Shown here: piece by piece, positions 1-7,768 of the stretch
Numbering within the stretch: the first letter of the stretch is position 1
Layout of the letters: every line of letters begins with the position of its first letter
Origin: Zobellella denitrificans
GTDB lineage: Bacteria > Pseudomonadota > Gammaproteobacteria > Enterobacterales > Aeromonadaceae
Reading direction: 5' to 3'
Assembly: GCF_002237365.1 (NCBI RefSeq)
Contig: NZ_NMUO01000001.1
Coordinates: 1 to 64,000 of the forward strand
Length of the DNA stretch: 64,000 nt
Notes under the pieces: generated by a model
Told to the model about the DNA's origin: nothing
Seen by the model: only the letters and a program-made list of their open reading frames with translations
The model's database searches: none
Program-made: the position numbers and the translations under genes

Positions 1-86
1 CCCGGCCCCCTTTCGCTCACCCAGACCCCGCGCGCCCCCAGGGTGATGATAACGGTGTCGATGCCCTTGGCATGCAGCGCTTCGCC
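1..86 (-). pseudogene. Inverted internal fragment of ribokinase
   Basis: Read on the minus strand this stretch encodes ALHAKGIDTVIITLGARG followed by VWVSERGP. This is the ribokinase (PfkB family) segment that normally lies about 45 residues before the conserved AAAAISVTR end region. It points opposite to the C-terminal ribokinase fragment that follows at 76-179, so the gene is not colinear here. The junction lies in an 11-base sequence (76-86, AGCGCTTCGCC) whose reverse complement encodes the start of the inverted piece (GEAL). Either a short inversion has broken the gene or the assembly is misjoined. The fragment continues past the left edge of the window. Confidence 0.75.
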
Positions 87-179
87 CAGGCGGCGGCGGC
101 CATCTCCGTAACCCGCCCCGGCGCCCAGACCTCGGTGCCCTTCAGGGCCGAGATCGAGGCCCTGCTGGAGCAGCATTGA
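76..179 (+). pseudogene. rbsK: C-terminal end of ribokinase (rbsK), disconnected from its upstream part
   Basis: The plus-strand frame ending in TGA at 177-179 reads RFAQAAAAISVTRPGAQTSV then PFRAEIEALLEQH, a typical ribokinase C-terminus. Upstream of about position 76 the same frame is no longer ribokinase-like, because the preceding DNA is an inverted ribokinase segment. The stop codon overlaps the ATG of rbsR (TGATG), the translational coupling expected of an rbsK-rbsR operon. Ribokinase phosphorylates ribose to ribose-5-phosphate. If the inversion is real, this gene is inactive in the sequenced orientation. Confidence 0.75.
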
Positions 180-1198
180 TGGCCACCATCAAGGACGTGG
201 CGAAGCTCGCCAGGGTATCCACCTCCACCGTCAGCCATGTGCTGAACAAGACCCGCTTCGTCAGCCCCGAGATCACCGAACGGGTGGAGTCAGCCATAGA
301 GGCGCTCCACTATGCTCCCTCGGCGCTGGCACGCAGCCTCAAGGTCAACCAGACCCGCACCCTGGGCATGCTGGTCACCTCCAGCACCAACCCCTTCTTC
401 GCCGAGGTGGTACAGGGGGTGGAGCAGCGCTGCTTCGAGCTCGGCTACAGCCTGGTGCTGTGCAACACCCAGGGCGACAAGGCCCGGCTCAACGCCAGCA
501 TGGAGATGCTGCTGCAAAAGCGGGTGGACGGCGTCATCGTCATGTGCACCCAGGCCCACCTGGGGGAAAATGTGTTCGACCGATACCCCAGCGTACCCCT
601 GGTGCTGGCGGACTGGGGCCCCATGGATCTGGAGGCGGACCTGATCCAGGACTCGGGCCAGCAGGGCGGACGGCTCGCCACCGAACACCTGATCAGCCTC
701 GGCCACCGCCATATCGGCTGCATCACCGGCCCCATGGGCAAACGGGCGGCGGAGGAACGGCTGGCGGGCTTTCGGGCCGCCATGGAACAGGCCAGCCTCG
801 AAGTGCGCCCCGAGTGGATTGCCGAGGGCGACTTCGAACTGGCCGGCGGCAAGGCGGCCATGGCCCGGCTGCTGGAAAGATCCGAACGCCCCACGGCGGT
901 GTTCGTGGGCAACGACATGATGGCGGTGGGCGCCCTGCGCGCCCTGGCCGATGCCGGGCTGAAAGTGCCACAAGACATGTCCCTGGTGGGCTACGACAAT
1001 ATAGAACTGGCCCGCTACCTGGTGCCGGCGCTCACCAGCATAGAGCAGCCCAAGGCCGGCCTGGGCGCTCTGGCGGTGGACACCCTGCTGGCCCGCATCC
1101 GGGCGCCGGACAGCCCGCGCCGGGTACTGACCCTGGCCCCGGAGCTGGTGGTGCGGGACAGCAGCGCGGCGCTGGCCATTCCCCGCCGGCTTGGGTAG
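179..1198 (+). CDS. rbsR: Ribose operon repressor RbsR (LacI family)
   Basis: A 339-residue LacI/GalR transcription factor. The N-terminal helix-turn-helix (MATIKDVAKLARVSTSTVSH, then VLNKTRFVS) and hinge region (YAPSALARSLK) are close to E. coli RbsR. They are followed by a periplasmic-binding-protein-like effector domain (GMLVTSSTNPFF near residue 62; VFVGNDMMAVG near residue 240). Known RbsR proteins repress ribose uptake and phosphorylation genes until ribose binds. The ATG at 179 is preferred over the TTG at 176 because it gives the family N-terminus and overlaps the ribokinase stop. The neighbouring ribokinase end supports the assignment. Confidence 0.93.
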   Translation: MATIKDVAKLARVSTSTVSHVLNKTRFVSPEITERVESAIEALHYAPSALARSLKVNQTRTLGMLVTSSTNPFFAEVVQGVEQRCFELGYSLVLCNTQGDKARLNASMEMLLQKRVDGVIVMCTQAHLGENVFDRYPSVPLVLADWGPMDLEADLIQDSGQQGGRLATEHLISLGHRHIGCITGPMGKRAAEERLAGFRAAMEQASLEVRPEWIAEGDFELAGGKAAMARLLERSERPTAVFVGNDMMAVGALRALADAGLKVPQDMSLVGYDNIELARYLVPALTSIEQPKAGLGALAVDTLLARIRAPDSPRRVLTLAPELVVRDSSAALAIPRRLG

Positions 1199-1234
1199 CA
1201 TCGCTGCTTTGCCGGCCACTAATGACTCCAGGTT

Positions 1235-2122
1235 ATGGATCACCACCAGAAAGGACTGCTGCTCACCGCCCTGGGGGTGCTGATCATCTCCCCCGACGCC
1301 CTGTTGCTGCGCATCATCAGCATCCCCGCCGATCAGCTGGTGCTATGGCGCGGGCTGCTCAACGTGCTGGGGTTCTGGCTTATCGTGGTGGCCCGCTACC
1401 GCCGCCACTGGTTTCGTGCCTACCTGGCCTGCGGCCGGGCGGGACTGGGCTGTGCCCTGCTGTTCACGGTCAGCACCCTGGGCTTTGTGCTCGGCAACCA
1501 TTTCACCAGTGCCGGCAACGTGCTGGTGATCCTGGCCTCGGCCCCGCTGATCGCCGCCCTGCTCAGCCGCCTGTTCCTGCACGAACGCCTGCCCCTGCGC
1601 ACCTGGCTGGCCATCGGCGCCTGCCTGGCGGGGATTTCCCTTATCGTGCTCGACGATGCCGGCGAGGGCTCCCTGCTCGGCAACGCCCTGGCACTGATGG
1701 CGGCCGTCGGGCTGGCCGGCAACCTGACCCTGGCGCGCAGCCGGCCCGGGGTGGACATGAGCCCCATGCTGACCCTGGGCGGCCTGGGTACCGCCCTGCT
1801 GGCCCTGGCCTGGAGCGGCGAGGTGATGCTGCCCGACGCCGCCAACCTGGGCTGGCTGCTGTTGCTTTGCCTGGTGTTGATGCCGGCGGGCTTCACCCTG
1901 ATCCAGCAGGGGCCCTTGTACCTGCCCTCGGCGGAAGTGAGCCTGCTGCTGTTGCTGGAAACCGTCTTCGGCACCCTGCTGGTGTGGTTGTTTTTGAGCG
2001 AGCGCCCCAGCGATCAGGGCCTGCTGGGCGGCGCCATGGTGCTGCTGGCGATGGCGGTGAAAAGCATGCTGGACCGGCGGCAACAAAAAAAGCGCAGGCT
2101 CAAACCGGGAATGACATCGTAG
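1235..2122 (+). CDS. DMT-superfamily (EamA) transporter
   Basis: A 295-residue inner-membrane protein with about ten hydrophobic segments in two EamA-like halves (roughly residues 8-140 and 150-285). Each half contains the LLLEtvfGtLlvWLfLsErp-type motif common to drug/metabolite transporters: SRLFLHERLPL near residue 115 and LETVFGTLLVWLFLSERPS near residue 245. The substrate cannot be told from sequence. It lies 36 bases after rbsR on the same strand but has no obvious link to ribose. The C-terminus is a short basic cytoplasmic tail (RRQQKKRRLK). Confidence 0.8.
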   Translation: MDHHQKGLLLTALGVLIISPDALLLRIISIPADQLVLWRGLLNVLGFWLIVVARYRRHWFRAYLACGRAGLGCALLFTVSTLGFVLGNHFTSAGNVLVILASAPLIAALLSRLFLHERLPLRTWLAIGACLAGISLIVLDDAGEGSLLGNALALMAAVGLAGNLTLARSRPGVDMSPMLTLGGLGTALLALAWSGEVMLPDAANLGWLLLLCLVLMPAGFTLIQQGPLYLPSAEVSLLLLLETVFGTLLVWLFLSERPSDQGLLGGAMVLLAMAVKSMLDRRQQKKRRLKPGMTS

Positions 2123-2177
2123 AGACACCGGACCGGGGTAACAGCGCTAAACGCTTTCAGCCGAGGACGTCAACCGC

Positions 2178-2183
2178 TACAAT
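2178..2183 (+). promoter_or_regulatory. Possible -10 element of the accessory secretion locus
   Basis: TACAAT lies 45 bases before the GTG start of the first adaptor gene, in the only non-coding gap (2123-2228) ahead of the locus. The -35 match (CTTTCA at 2154-2159, 18-base spacing) is weak, so this is a tentative call. Confidence 0.3.
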
Positions 2184-2228
2184 CGAACTCAAACGCAGCC
2201 ACCCCAGTCACAGCAAGGATGCCCCAAG

Positions 2229-2978
2229 GTGAAGATACCATTCCTGTTTCTACTTTTGCTGCCCGGCCTGCTGCACGCCCAGGACGATCTGCTGACACTA
2301 TCCCCCCCTCCCGCCGGCAGTGAAGCCCGGGGGGTGATCCGCTCAGCCCATCAGGCGGTACTCTCGGCCGAGCAGGCCGGCCGCATTACCGACATCGGCC
2401 ATGCCGAAGGCGAGGCCTTCGAGCAGGGCGAGGTGCTGGTGCGTTTCGACTGCAGCGCCTACCGCGCCCAGCTGGATGCGGCCAATGCCGCCGCCCGGGC
2501 CGCCACCGAAGAACTCAACCACAATCGCCAGTTGGCCGAACTCAATTCCGTGGGCCGTTATGCCGTATCCCTGGCCCAGGCCAGGCTCGCCCAGGCCCAG
2601 GCCGAAGCCCGGGTCTTCCAGGTACAGGTGGAGCGCTGCCAGCTCAAGGCCCCCTTCAGCGGCCAGGTGGTATCCCGCAAGGTGCAGCCTTTTGAAAGCG
2701 TGACTGCCGGTACCCCCTTGCTGGACATCGTGGACAACAAGGCCCTGGAGCTGCACATACTGGTGCCTTCCCGCCGCCTGAACCAACTGGCACCGGGCCA
2801 GCCATTCACCTTTGTTCCGGATGAAACCGGCATCCCCCTCGAGGCCCGCATCAGCCGCCTGGGTGCCCGCATCGATGAAGGCAGCCAGACCCTGCTGTTG
2901 ATCGGCGCCATCAGCGATGCCCCCGACGACCTGCTCGCCGGCATGAGCGGCACCGCCCGTTTCGCGGAGCAGCCATGA
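2229..2978 (+). CDS. HlyD/RND-type periplasmic adaptor protein
   Basis: A 249-residue exported protein. The signal peptide is MKIPFLFLLLLPGLLHA, with cleavage likely before QDD. The biotinyl-lipoyl-like half (GVIRSAHQAVLSAEQAGRI, residues about 35-75) is followed by a short alpha-helical hairpin rich in Ala/Gln (about 78-130). The second lipoyl half (LKAPFSGQVVSRKVQPFESV) and a beta-barrel segment follow. Such adaptors bridge an inner-membrane exporter and a TolC channel. The GTG start at 2229 follows AAGG and gives the signal peptide. The next gene overlaps by 4 bases (ATGA), so the two are translated together. It is smaller than usual RND adaptors (about 350-400 residues). Confidence 0.85.
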   Translation: MKIPFLFLLLLPGLLHAQDDLLTLSPPPAGSEARGVIRSAHQAVLSAEQAGRITDIGHAEGEAFEQGEVLVRFDCSAYRAQLDAANAAARAATEELNHNRQLAELNSVGRYAVSLAQARLAQAQAEARVFQVQVERCQLKAPFSGQVVSRKVQPFESVTAGTPLLDIVDNKALELHILVPSRRLNQLAPGQPFTFVPDETGIPLEARISRLGARIDEGSQTLLLIGAISDAPDDLLAGMSGTARFAEQP

Positions 2979-4291
2979 ACGCTGCTGTCGGCATTCAGGC
3001 CGAGCAGGTCTTCGCCCGTTTCCTGACCCTGGAGCAGCAGGCCCGCGACGCCGGGGATACCGAACAGCTGGCCTACAGCCTGGTCAACGACGGCCAGGCC
3101 CTGTTCGGCTTTCGCCATGCCGCCCTGCTGCTCAACGGCAAGGTCCGGGCCGTCACCGGCATCAGCGTGGTCGATCCCCATGCCCCCTTCGTGGCCTTTG
3201 TGGAGCAGGCCCTGGCCCAGTTGCAGAAAACGGCCCGGGATAACCAGCCCCAGGTGGTGGATCCGGCCCGGCTCAACGAGCAGAGTCGGGCCGACTGGCA
3301 GCAGTTGTCGGCACCCCATGCGTTCTGGCTGCCCCTGCTCGACTCGCAGCAACGGTCATTCGGCGGGCTCTGGCTGGCCCGCGAGCAGCCCTGGACACCG
3401 GCCGAGCAGACGCTGTTGCAACAACTCGGCCATTGCTACGCCCATGCCTGGTTGGCGCTGCAACCCAGGGCCCGCCATCGCCGCCGCCGGCGGCCCTGGC
3501 TGCTGGTGGCCGCGACCGCCGTGCTGGCGGCCATGCTGGTCCCGGTACGCCAGTCGGTGCTGGCGCCGGCGGAGGTGATACCGCTCAATGGCCAGGTGGT
3601 GGCCGCTCCGCTGGACGGCGTGATCACCGAGTTCCTGGTGCAGCCCAACCAGCCGGTGGCCGCCGGCGATCTGTTGTTCACCTTCGACGATACCAGCCTG
3701 CAGGCTCGGGTCGACGTGGCCGAGCGCACCCTGGCGGTGGCCCGGGCCGAATACCGGGCCAACGCCCAGCGCGCCTTTGCCGATGCAGAGTCGGGATCCC
3801 GGCTGGAGCTGCTGGCAGCCCGTGCCGAGCAAAAACAGGTGGAACTCGAGTACGCCCGGGATCTGCTGGCCCGCAGCCAGGTCCGAGCCCAGCGCGACGG
3901 CATCGCCGTATTTGCCGATCCGGAGCGCTGGCTGGGCAAGCCGATCAGCACCGGCGAACACCTGATGGTCATTGCCGATCCTGCCCAGGCGAGGCTGCGG
4001 GTGGATCTGGCGGTGGGCGACGCCATCGATTTGCCTGCCCGGGCCGAGGTCGTACTCTTTCCCGACAGCGATCCGCTCAACCGCCATCCGGCGGTGCTGG
4101 CCCATTCCGCCTACGAGGCGCAACTGACCGACGCCGGCCAGCTCGCCTACCGGCTGGATGCCCGCTTTGCCGGCCAGCCGCCGCGCCTGGGCGTGCGCGG
4201 CACCGCCAAGCTCCATGGCGAGCGGGTGCCGTTGGGGCTCTATCTGCTGCGCCGGCCGCTGGCGGCGTTGCGCCAGGCGGCCGGCCTATGA
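2975..4291 (+). CDS. Membrane-anchored HlyD-family adaptor with GAF-like N-terminus
   Basis: A 438-residue protein in three parts. Residues about 8-155 form a cytoplasmic GAF-like region (AYSLVNDGQALFGFRHAALL, later FGGLWLAREQPWTPAEQ). An arginine cluster (RARHRRRRRPW) and one transmembrane segment (LLVAATAVLAAMLVPV, about 170-190) follow. The third part is a HlyD-like periplasmic domain with two lipoyl halves (APLDGVITEFLVQPNQPVAA and AQRDGIAVFADPERW) flanking a coiled coil. A signal-sensing or docking GAF domain on an adaptor is unusual. It overlaps the genes on both sides by 4 bases (ATGA). I infer that it works with the M50 protein encoded next. The GAF assignment is by pattern only. Confidence 0.75.
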   Translation: MNAAVGIQAEQVFARFLTLEQQARDAGDTEQLAYSLVNDGQALFGFRHAALLLNGKVRAVTGISVVDPHAPFVAFVEQALAQLQKTARDNQPQVVDPARLNEQSRADWQQLSAPHAFWLPLLDSQQRSFGGLWLAREQPWTPAEQTLLQQLGHCYAHAWLALQPRARHRRRRRPWLLVAATAVLAAMLVPVRQSVLAPAEVIPLNGQVVAAPLDGVITEFLVQPNQPVAAGDLLFTFDDTSLQARVDVAERTLAVARAEYRANAQRAFADAESGSRLELLAARAEQKQVELEYARDLLARSQVRAQRDGIAVFADPERWLGKPISTGEHLMVIADPAQARLRVDLAVGDAIDLPARAEVVLFPDSDPLNRHPAVLAHSAYEAQLTDAGQLAYRLDARFAGQPPRLGVRGTAKLHGERVPLGLYLLRRPLAALRQAAGL

Positions 4292-6384
4292 TGCTGCCCT
4301 CCCTGCGCCCCGATTTGCAGTTGTCGACGGCCAGCCCCGAGCATGACGGTTCGCCGCGCTGGACCCTGGCCGATCCGGTACGCGGCCGCTATTTTCACCT
4401 GGGTGCCGGCGCCATGCGCCTGCTGCGCCACTGGTCCCTGGGCCGGGCCGAGCTGGTGCTGGCCGCCGCCAATCGCGAGCCGGGCCTGCCACTGCAGGGC
4501 GGCGATCTGGAGCAACTGCTGTATTTTCTGCGCAGCCACGATCTGGTGGCCGCCACCGATCCGGAACAGCGCGGCAGCTATACGGCCAAGGCGGCGGCCC
4601 AGCGGCGCAGCCTGTGGAGCCGGGTACTGCACCAATACCTGTTTTTTCGCATTCCGCTGTGGCGCCCCGATCCCTTCCTCAACCGCACCTGGCCCTGGCT
4701 GGCCCGCCATGGCGGCTGGCTGCTGCGCCTGGGGCTACCGCTGGTGCTGCTGCTCGGCATCTTTCTGGTCAGCCGGGACTGGTCCCGCTTCGTGTCCACC
4801 TTTCCGCACCTGTTCAGCCTGGGCGGCATGGCCGCCTTCGCGGTGGCACTGGTGTTCGCCAAGTTCTGCCATGAACTGGGCCATGCCTATATGGCCAAGC
4901 GCGCCGGTTGCCGGGTGCAGAGCATGGGGCTGGCGTTCATGGTGCTGTTTCCGTTGTTCTACACCGACGTCAGCGACGCCTGGCGGGTCAACCACAAGGG
5001 CAGCCGGCTGCTGATCGGTGCCGGCGGCATGCTGGCCGAGCTGTTGCTGGCCGCCCTGGCCCTGCTGGCCTGGTCGCTGTTGCCCGACGGCCCGCTGCGC
5101 ACCGCCGCCTTCCTGCTGGCCAGTGCCACCTGGATCACCACCCTGGTGGTCAACCTCAACCCCTTCCTGCGCTTCGATGGTTATTTCCTGCTGAGCGACC
5201 TGTGGGGCGTGGACAACCTGCAGCAACGGGCCTTCGCCCTGTGCCGCTGGCGCCTGCGCGAGGCCCTGTTCGGTTATGGCGAGGCAGCACCCGAACCCCT
5301 GCCCCCCCGGCTGCAGAAGCGCATGCTGGGGTGGGGCTATGCCGCCTGGTTGTGGCGCGCGCTGCTGTTTCTCGGCATCGCGCTGGCGGTATACCACCTG
5401 TTCTTCAAGCTGTTGGGCATCATACTGATGGTGGTGGAGCTGGCCTGGTTTATCGCCCTGCCGGTACTGCGCGAGCTGGGAGAATGGTGGCGCCGACGGC
5501 GGCAGGCCCGGCCGGTGCGCGGCCTGCTGGTGGCGGGCCTGCTGCTGGCCGGGCTGGCCCTGCTGCTGTATCCCTGGCGTAGCCAGGTCAGCATGCCGGC
5601 CATGCTGGAAGCCGCCGCCAGCAGCGCCCTGCATGCCCCCTTTCCGGCCCGGGTAAAGGCGGTACTGGCGCACAACGGCCAGCAGGTCAAGGCCGGCGAT
5701 CTGCTGCTGGAGCTGAGCTCGCCGGACCTCGACTACCAGCTGCAGCTGGCCCGCCGGGAAGTCGACCTGCTGCAGCGCCAGTTGCAGCGCCGTTCCGCCC
5801 TGGCCGACACCGCCGCCGACAGCAGTGTGCTGGAGCAGCAACTGGCCCAGGCGCTGGCGGAATATCGCGGCCTGCAGGCCCAGCGGCAACGGCTGCAGCT
5901 GCGCGCACCCCTGGACGGGACCCTGCATGATATGCCGCCCGATCTCGAACCCGGGCGCTGGCTGGCTTCCGGGTTGCGTCTCGGTACCCTGGTGGCGCCC
6001 GGTGCCCGCCTGCGCGGTTATCTTGCGGAAACCCGGCTGTGGCGGCTGGAAGCCGGCATGCAGGGCCGCTTTATCGCCGACGACCCGTCCCGCCCGGCGC
6101 TGGCGGTGACCCTGGAGCAGATAGATACCGTGGGCGCCAACTTCCTGCAGCAGGAAGCGCTGGCCTCCGACCGGGGCGGCCCCATCGCCGTGCACCGCAA
6201 CCGCCAGGGCCGGGCCGAACCCCAGGGGGCCCACTATGCCGTGCGCCTGCGCCCGGACGATACTCTCCCCCCCCTGCGGCAGCCTCAGCGCGGGGTGGTG
6301 GTGATCGATGGCCGGAGCGAGTCCTGGGCGAGCTCCGTTTGGCGACGTGTTGCCGCCATCGGGGTGCGCGAAAGCGGGTTCTGA
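4288..6384 (+). CDS. M50-type (site-2-protease-like) membrane protein fused to HlyD-like adaptor domain
   Basis: A 698-residue inner-membrane protein. The N-terminal about 130 residues are cytoplasmic and PqqD-like in style (WTLADPVRGRYFHLGAGAMR). Several transmembrane helices follow, carrying the zinc-protease motif H195-E-L-G-H199 and the second M50 motif NPFLRFDG with D297. A further transmembrane region (about 335-445) precedes a periplasmic HlyD-like domain with lipoyl halves (HAPFPARVKAVLAHNGQQVK; LRAPLDGTLHDM) flanking a coiled coil. The ATG at 4288 overlaps the previous stop (ATGA). This architecture (COG1994-type peptidase plus adaptor) occurs in peptide and protein export loci. Whether it cleaves a substrate or only transports is unknown. 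The metal-binding residues are intact. Confidence 0.82.
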   Translation: MMLPSLRPDLQLSTASPEHDGSPRWTLADPVRGRYFHLGAGAMRLLRHWSLGRAELVLAAANREPGLPLQGGDLEQLLYFLRSHDLVAATDPEQRGSYTAKAAAQRRSLWSRVLHQYLFFRIPLWRPDPFLNRTWPWLARHGGWLLRLGLPLVLLLGIFLVSRDWSRFVSTFPHLFSLGGMAAFAVALVFAKFCHELGHAYMAKRAGCRVQSMGLAFMVLFPLFYTDVSDAWRVNHKGSRLLIGAGGMLAELLLAALALLAWSLLPDGPLRTAAFLLASATWITTLVVNLNPFLRFDGYFLLSDLWGVDNLQQRAFALCRWRLREALFGYGEAAPEPLPPRLQKRMLGWGYAAWLWRALLFLGIALAVYHLFFKLLGIILMVVELAWFIALPVLRELGEWWRRRRQARPVRGLLVAGLLLAGLALLLYPWRSQVSMPAMLEAAASSALHAPFPARVKAVLAHNGQQVKAGDLLLELSSPDLDYQLQLARREVDLLQRQLQRRSALADTAADSSVLEQQLAQALAEYRGLQAQRQRLQLRAPLDGTLHDMPPDLEPGRWLASGLRLGTLVAPGARLRGYLAETRLWRLEAGMQGRFIADDPSRPALAVTLEQIDTVGANFLQQEALASDRGGPIAVHRNRQGRAEPQGAHYAVRLRPDDTLPPLRQPQRGVVVIDGRSESWASSVWRRVAAIGVRESGF

Positions 6385-6535
6385 TCGCCGAGGCTCATCG
6401 CCCTGTTTTATCCGCCCTTATCCATAGCGAATATTTTTGCCGCAGGTGACAACCTGGCGGGAATGGACTAAAGTAGGCGAATAATGAATCAGAGCCAAAT
6501 GCGTAACATTGGCCAATGCACGGATGCAACACACC

Positions 6536-7081
6536 ATGTTCAAGGACAGCACGATCGAGCTTGTTTCGATCTCTCGCGGGGATCTCCCCTTTCTCCAACA
6601 GCTGTACGCCAGCACCCGCGCCGATGAGGTCGCGGCGGCCGGCCTGCTTCCGGCCGTTGCCGGGGCTTTCCTCGAACAGCAGTTCCAACGGCAGCACCAT
6701 CATTACCAAACCCAATTTCCGCAGGCGCATTTCTGGCTGGTGCATTGCCAGGAGAACCCCGTGGGACGCTTCTATCTGCGGCATACCCCCGAGCATTTCC
6801 ACCTGATAGACATCAGCCTGCTGCCGGCCTACCGCGGGCGGGGCATAGGCCGGCTCCTGCTTACGGAATTGCTGGCCACGGCCGATCGGCAAGGTTTACC
6901 CATCCGGCTCCATGCCAACCGCGACGATACGGTGTTCCATTGGTACCAAAGACTGGGCTTCGGCATCACCGGCAGCGAGGGGCACTATCACGCCATGTGC
7001 CGCATGCCGTCCTCGCCACCGGCAAGTCCTCCCACCGGTCGGCTGTACCGGGCCCTGTCACGGCAGGAGAGCCACACCTGA
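6536..7081 (+). CDS. GNAT-family N-acetyltransferase
   Basis: A 181-residue acetyltransferase. The acetyl-CoA site is the classical motif A (ISLLPAYRGRGIGRLLLTEL, residues about 90-110), and motif B follows (LHANRDDTVFHWYQRLGF). The acceptor is not predictable. It lies between the adaptor genes and the cargo-side genes on the same strand. The start is uncertain: in-frame ATG codons at 6524 and 6536 and a TTG at 6509 all lack a good ribosome site, and 6536 is chosen because the family fold begins just after it. A role in modifying the giant protein encoded downstream is possible but only inferred from position. Confidence 0.8.
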   Translation: MFKDSTIELVSISRGDLPFLQQLYASTRADEVAAAGLLPAVAGAFLEQQFQRQHHHYQTQFPQAHFWLVHCQENPVGRFYLRHTPEHFHLIDISLLPAYRGRGIGRLLLTELLATADRQGLPIRLHANRDDTVFHWYQRLGFGITGSEGHYHAMCRMPSSPPASPPTGRLYRALSRQESHT

Positions 7082-7166
7082 CAGCCGAATGACCAAGCCG
7101 TCATCTTCATATGGCAAGCTTGATCCGATGTTCCATCACCCTTTATCCACAGCAAGGAGCAATCAA

Positions 7167-7706
7167 ATGGACCCTTTTATCGGAGAAATCCGCCTGGTCG
7201 CCTTTAACTTCGAACCCGAAGGATGGGCCTTTTGCGATGGCCGGGAATTGCCGGTCAACCAGAACCAGGCACTGTTTTCCCTGTTGGGATACAGCTACGG
7301 CGGCAACGGCAGCACCACCTTTGCCCTGCCCGATCTGCGCGGCCGTAGCCCGGTCGGCATGGGCACCGGCCCGGGCCTGAACCCGGTCAATCTGGGGCAA
7401 AAATCGGGACAGGAAACCGTGACCCTGACCAACGCCCAGATGCCGGCGCATAGCCATACCATTTCCGTCGCCGGCAGCGTATCGGAACCCGTGAATGCCC
7501 CCACGCCGGCCAATAACGTGCTGGGTGCGTCGGGCGGGGGTCAGGGCAGCGCCACCATCTGGTCCAACAGCCTGAGCAATCCCGTCGCCATGTCCCCCGA
7601 GCAGGTAGGGATGGCCGGAAGCAGCCAGCCGGTGAATATCCGCAACCCTTACCTGGGCTCGAACTACATCATTGCGCTGCAGGGGATCTACCCCACCCGC
7701 GCCTGA
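7167..7706 (+). CDS. Stand-alone phage tail-collar domain protein (microcystin-dependent MdpB-like)
   Basis: A 179-residue protein beginning MDPFIGEIRLVAFNFEPEGW, with the tail-collar signature ALFSLLGYSYGGNGSTTFAL and LPDLRGRSPVG. The middle holds TLTNAQMPAHSHTISVAG and the C-terminus NIRNPYLGSNYIIALQGIYP. An AAGGAG ribosome site (7154-7159) fixes the ATG at 7167. The domain is known from phage tail fibres and from stand-alone MdpB-type proteins of unclear function. No other phage gene is nearby, so this is not a prophage remnant. Its presence inside the export locus suggests a small co-secreted or surface partner. There is no signal peptide, so export would need the locus machinery. Confidence 0.85.
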   Translation: MDPFIGEIRLVAFNFEPEGWAFCDGRELPVNQNQALFSLLGYSYGGNGSTTFALPDLRGRSPVGMGTGPGLNPVNLGQKSGQETVTLTNAQMPAHSHTISVAGSVSEPVNAPTPANNVLGASGGGQGSATIWSNSLSNPVAMSPEQVGMAGSSQPVNIRNPYLGSNYIIALQGIYPTRA

Positions 7707-7768
7707 GGTGATTGCGCATGGTCGGCCTGGCCGGCCATGCCATGGTTTATTCAAGGAGGAAAAACGGC

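Noticed and set aside
7167-7706. Prophage remnant, because of the tail-collar domain
   Set aside because: No other phage genes, integrase or attachment site are nearby, and stand-alone tail-collar proteins of the MdpB type are known.
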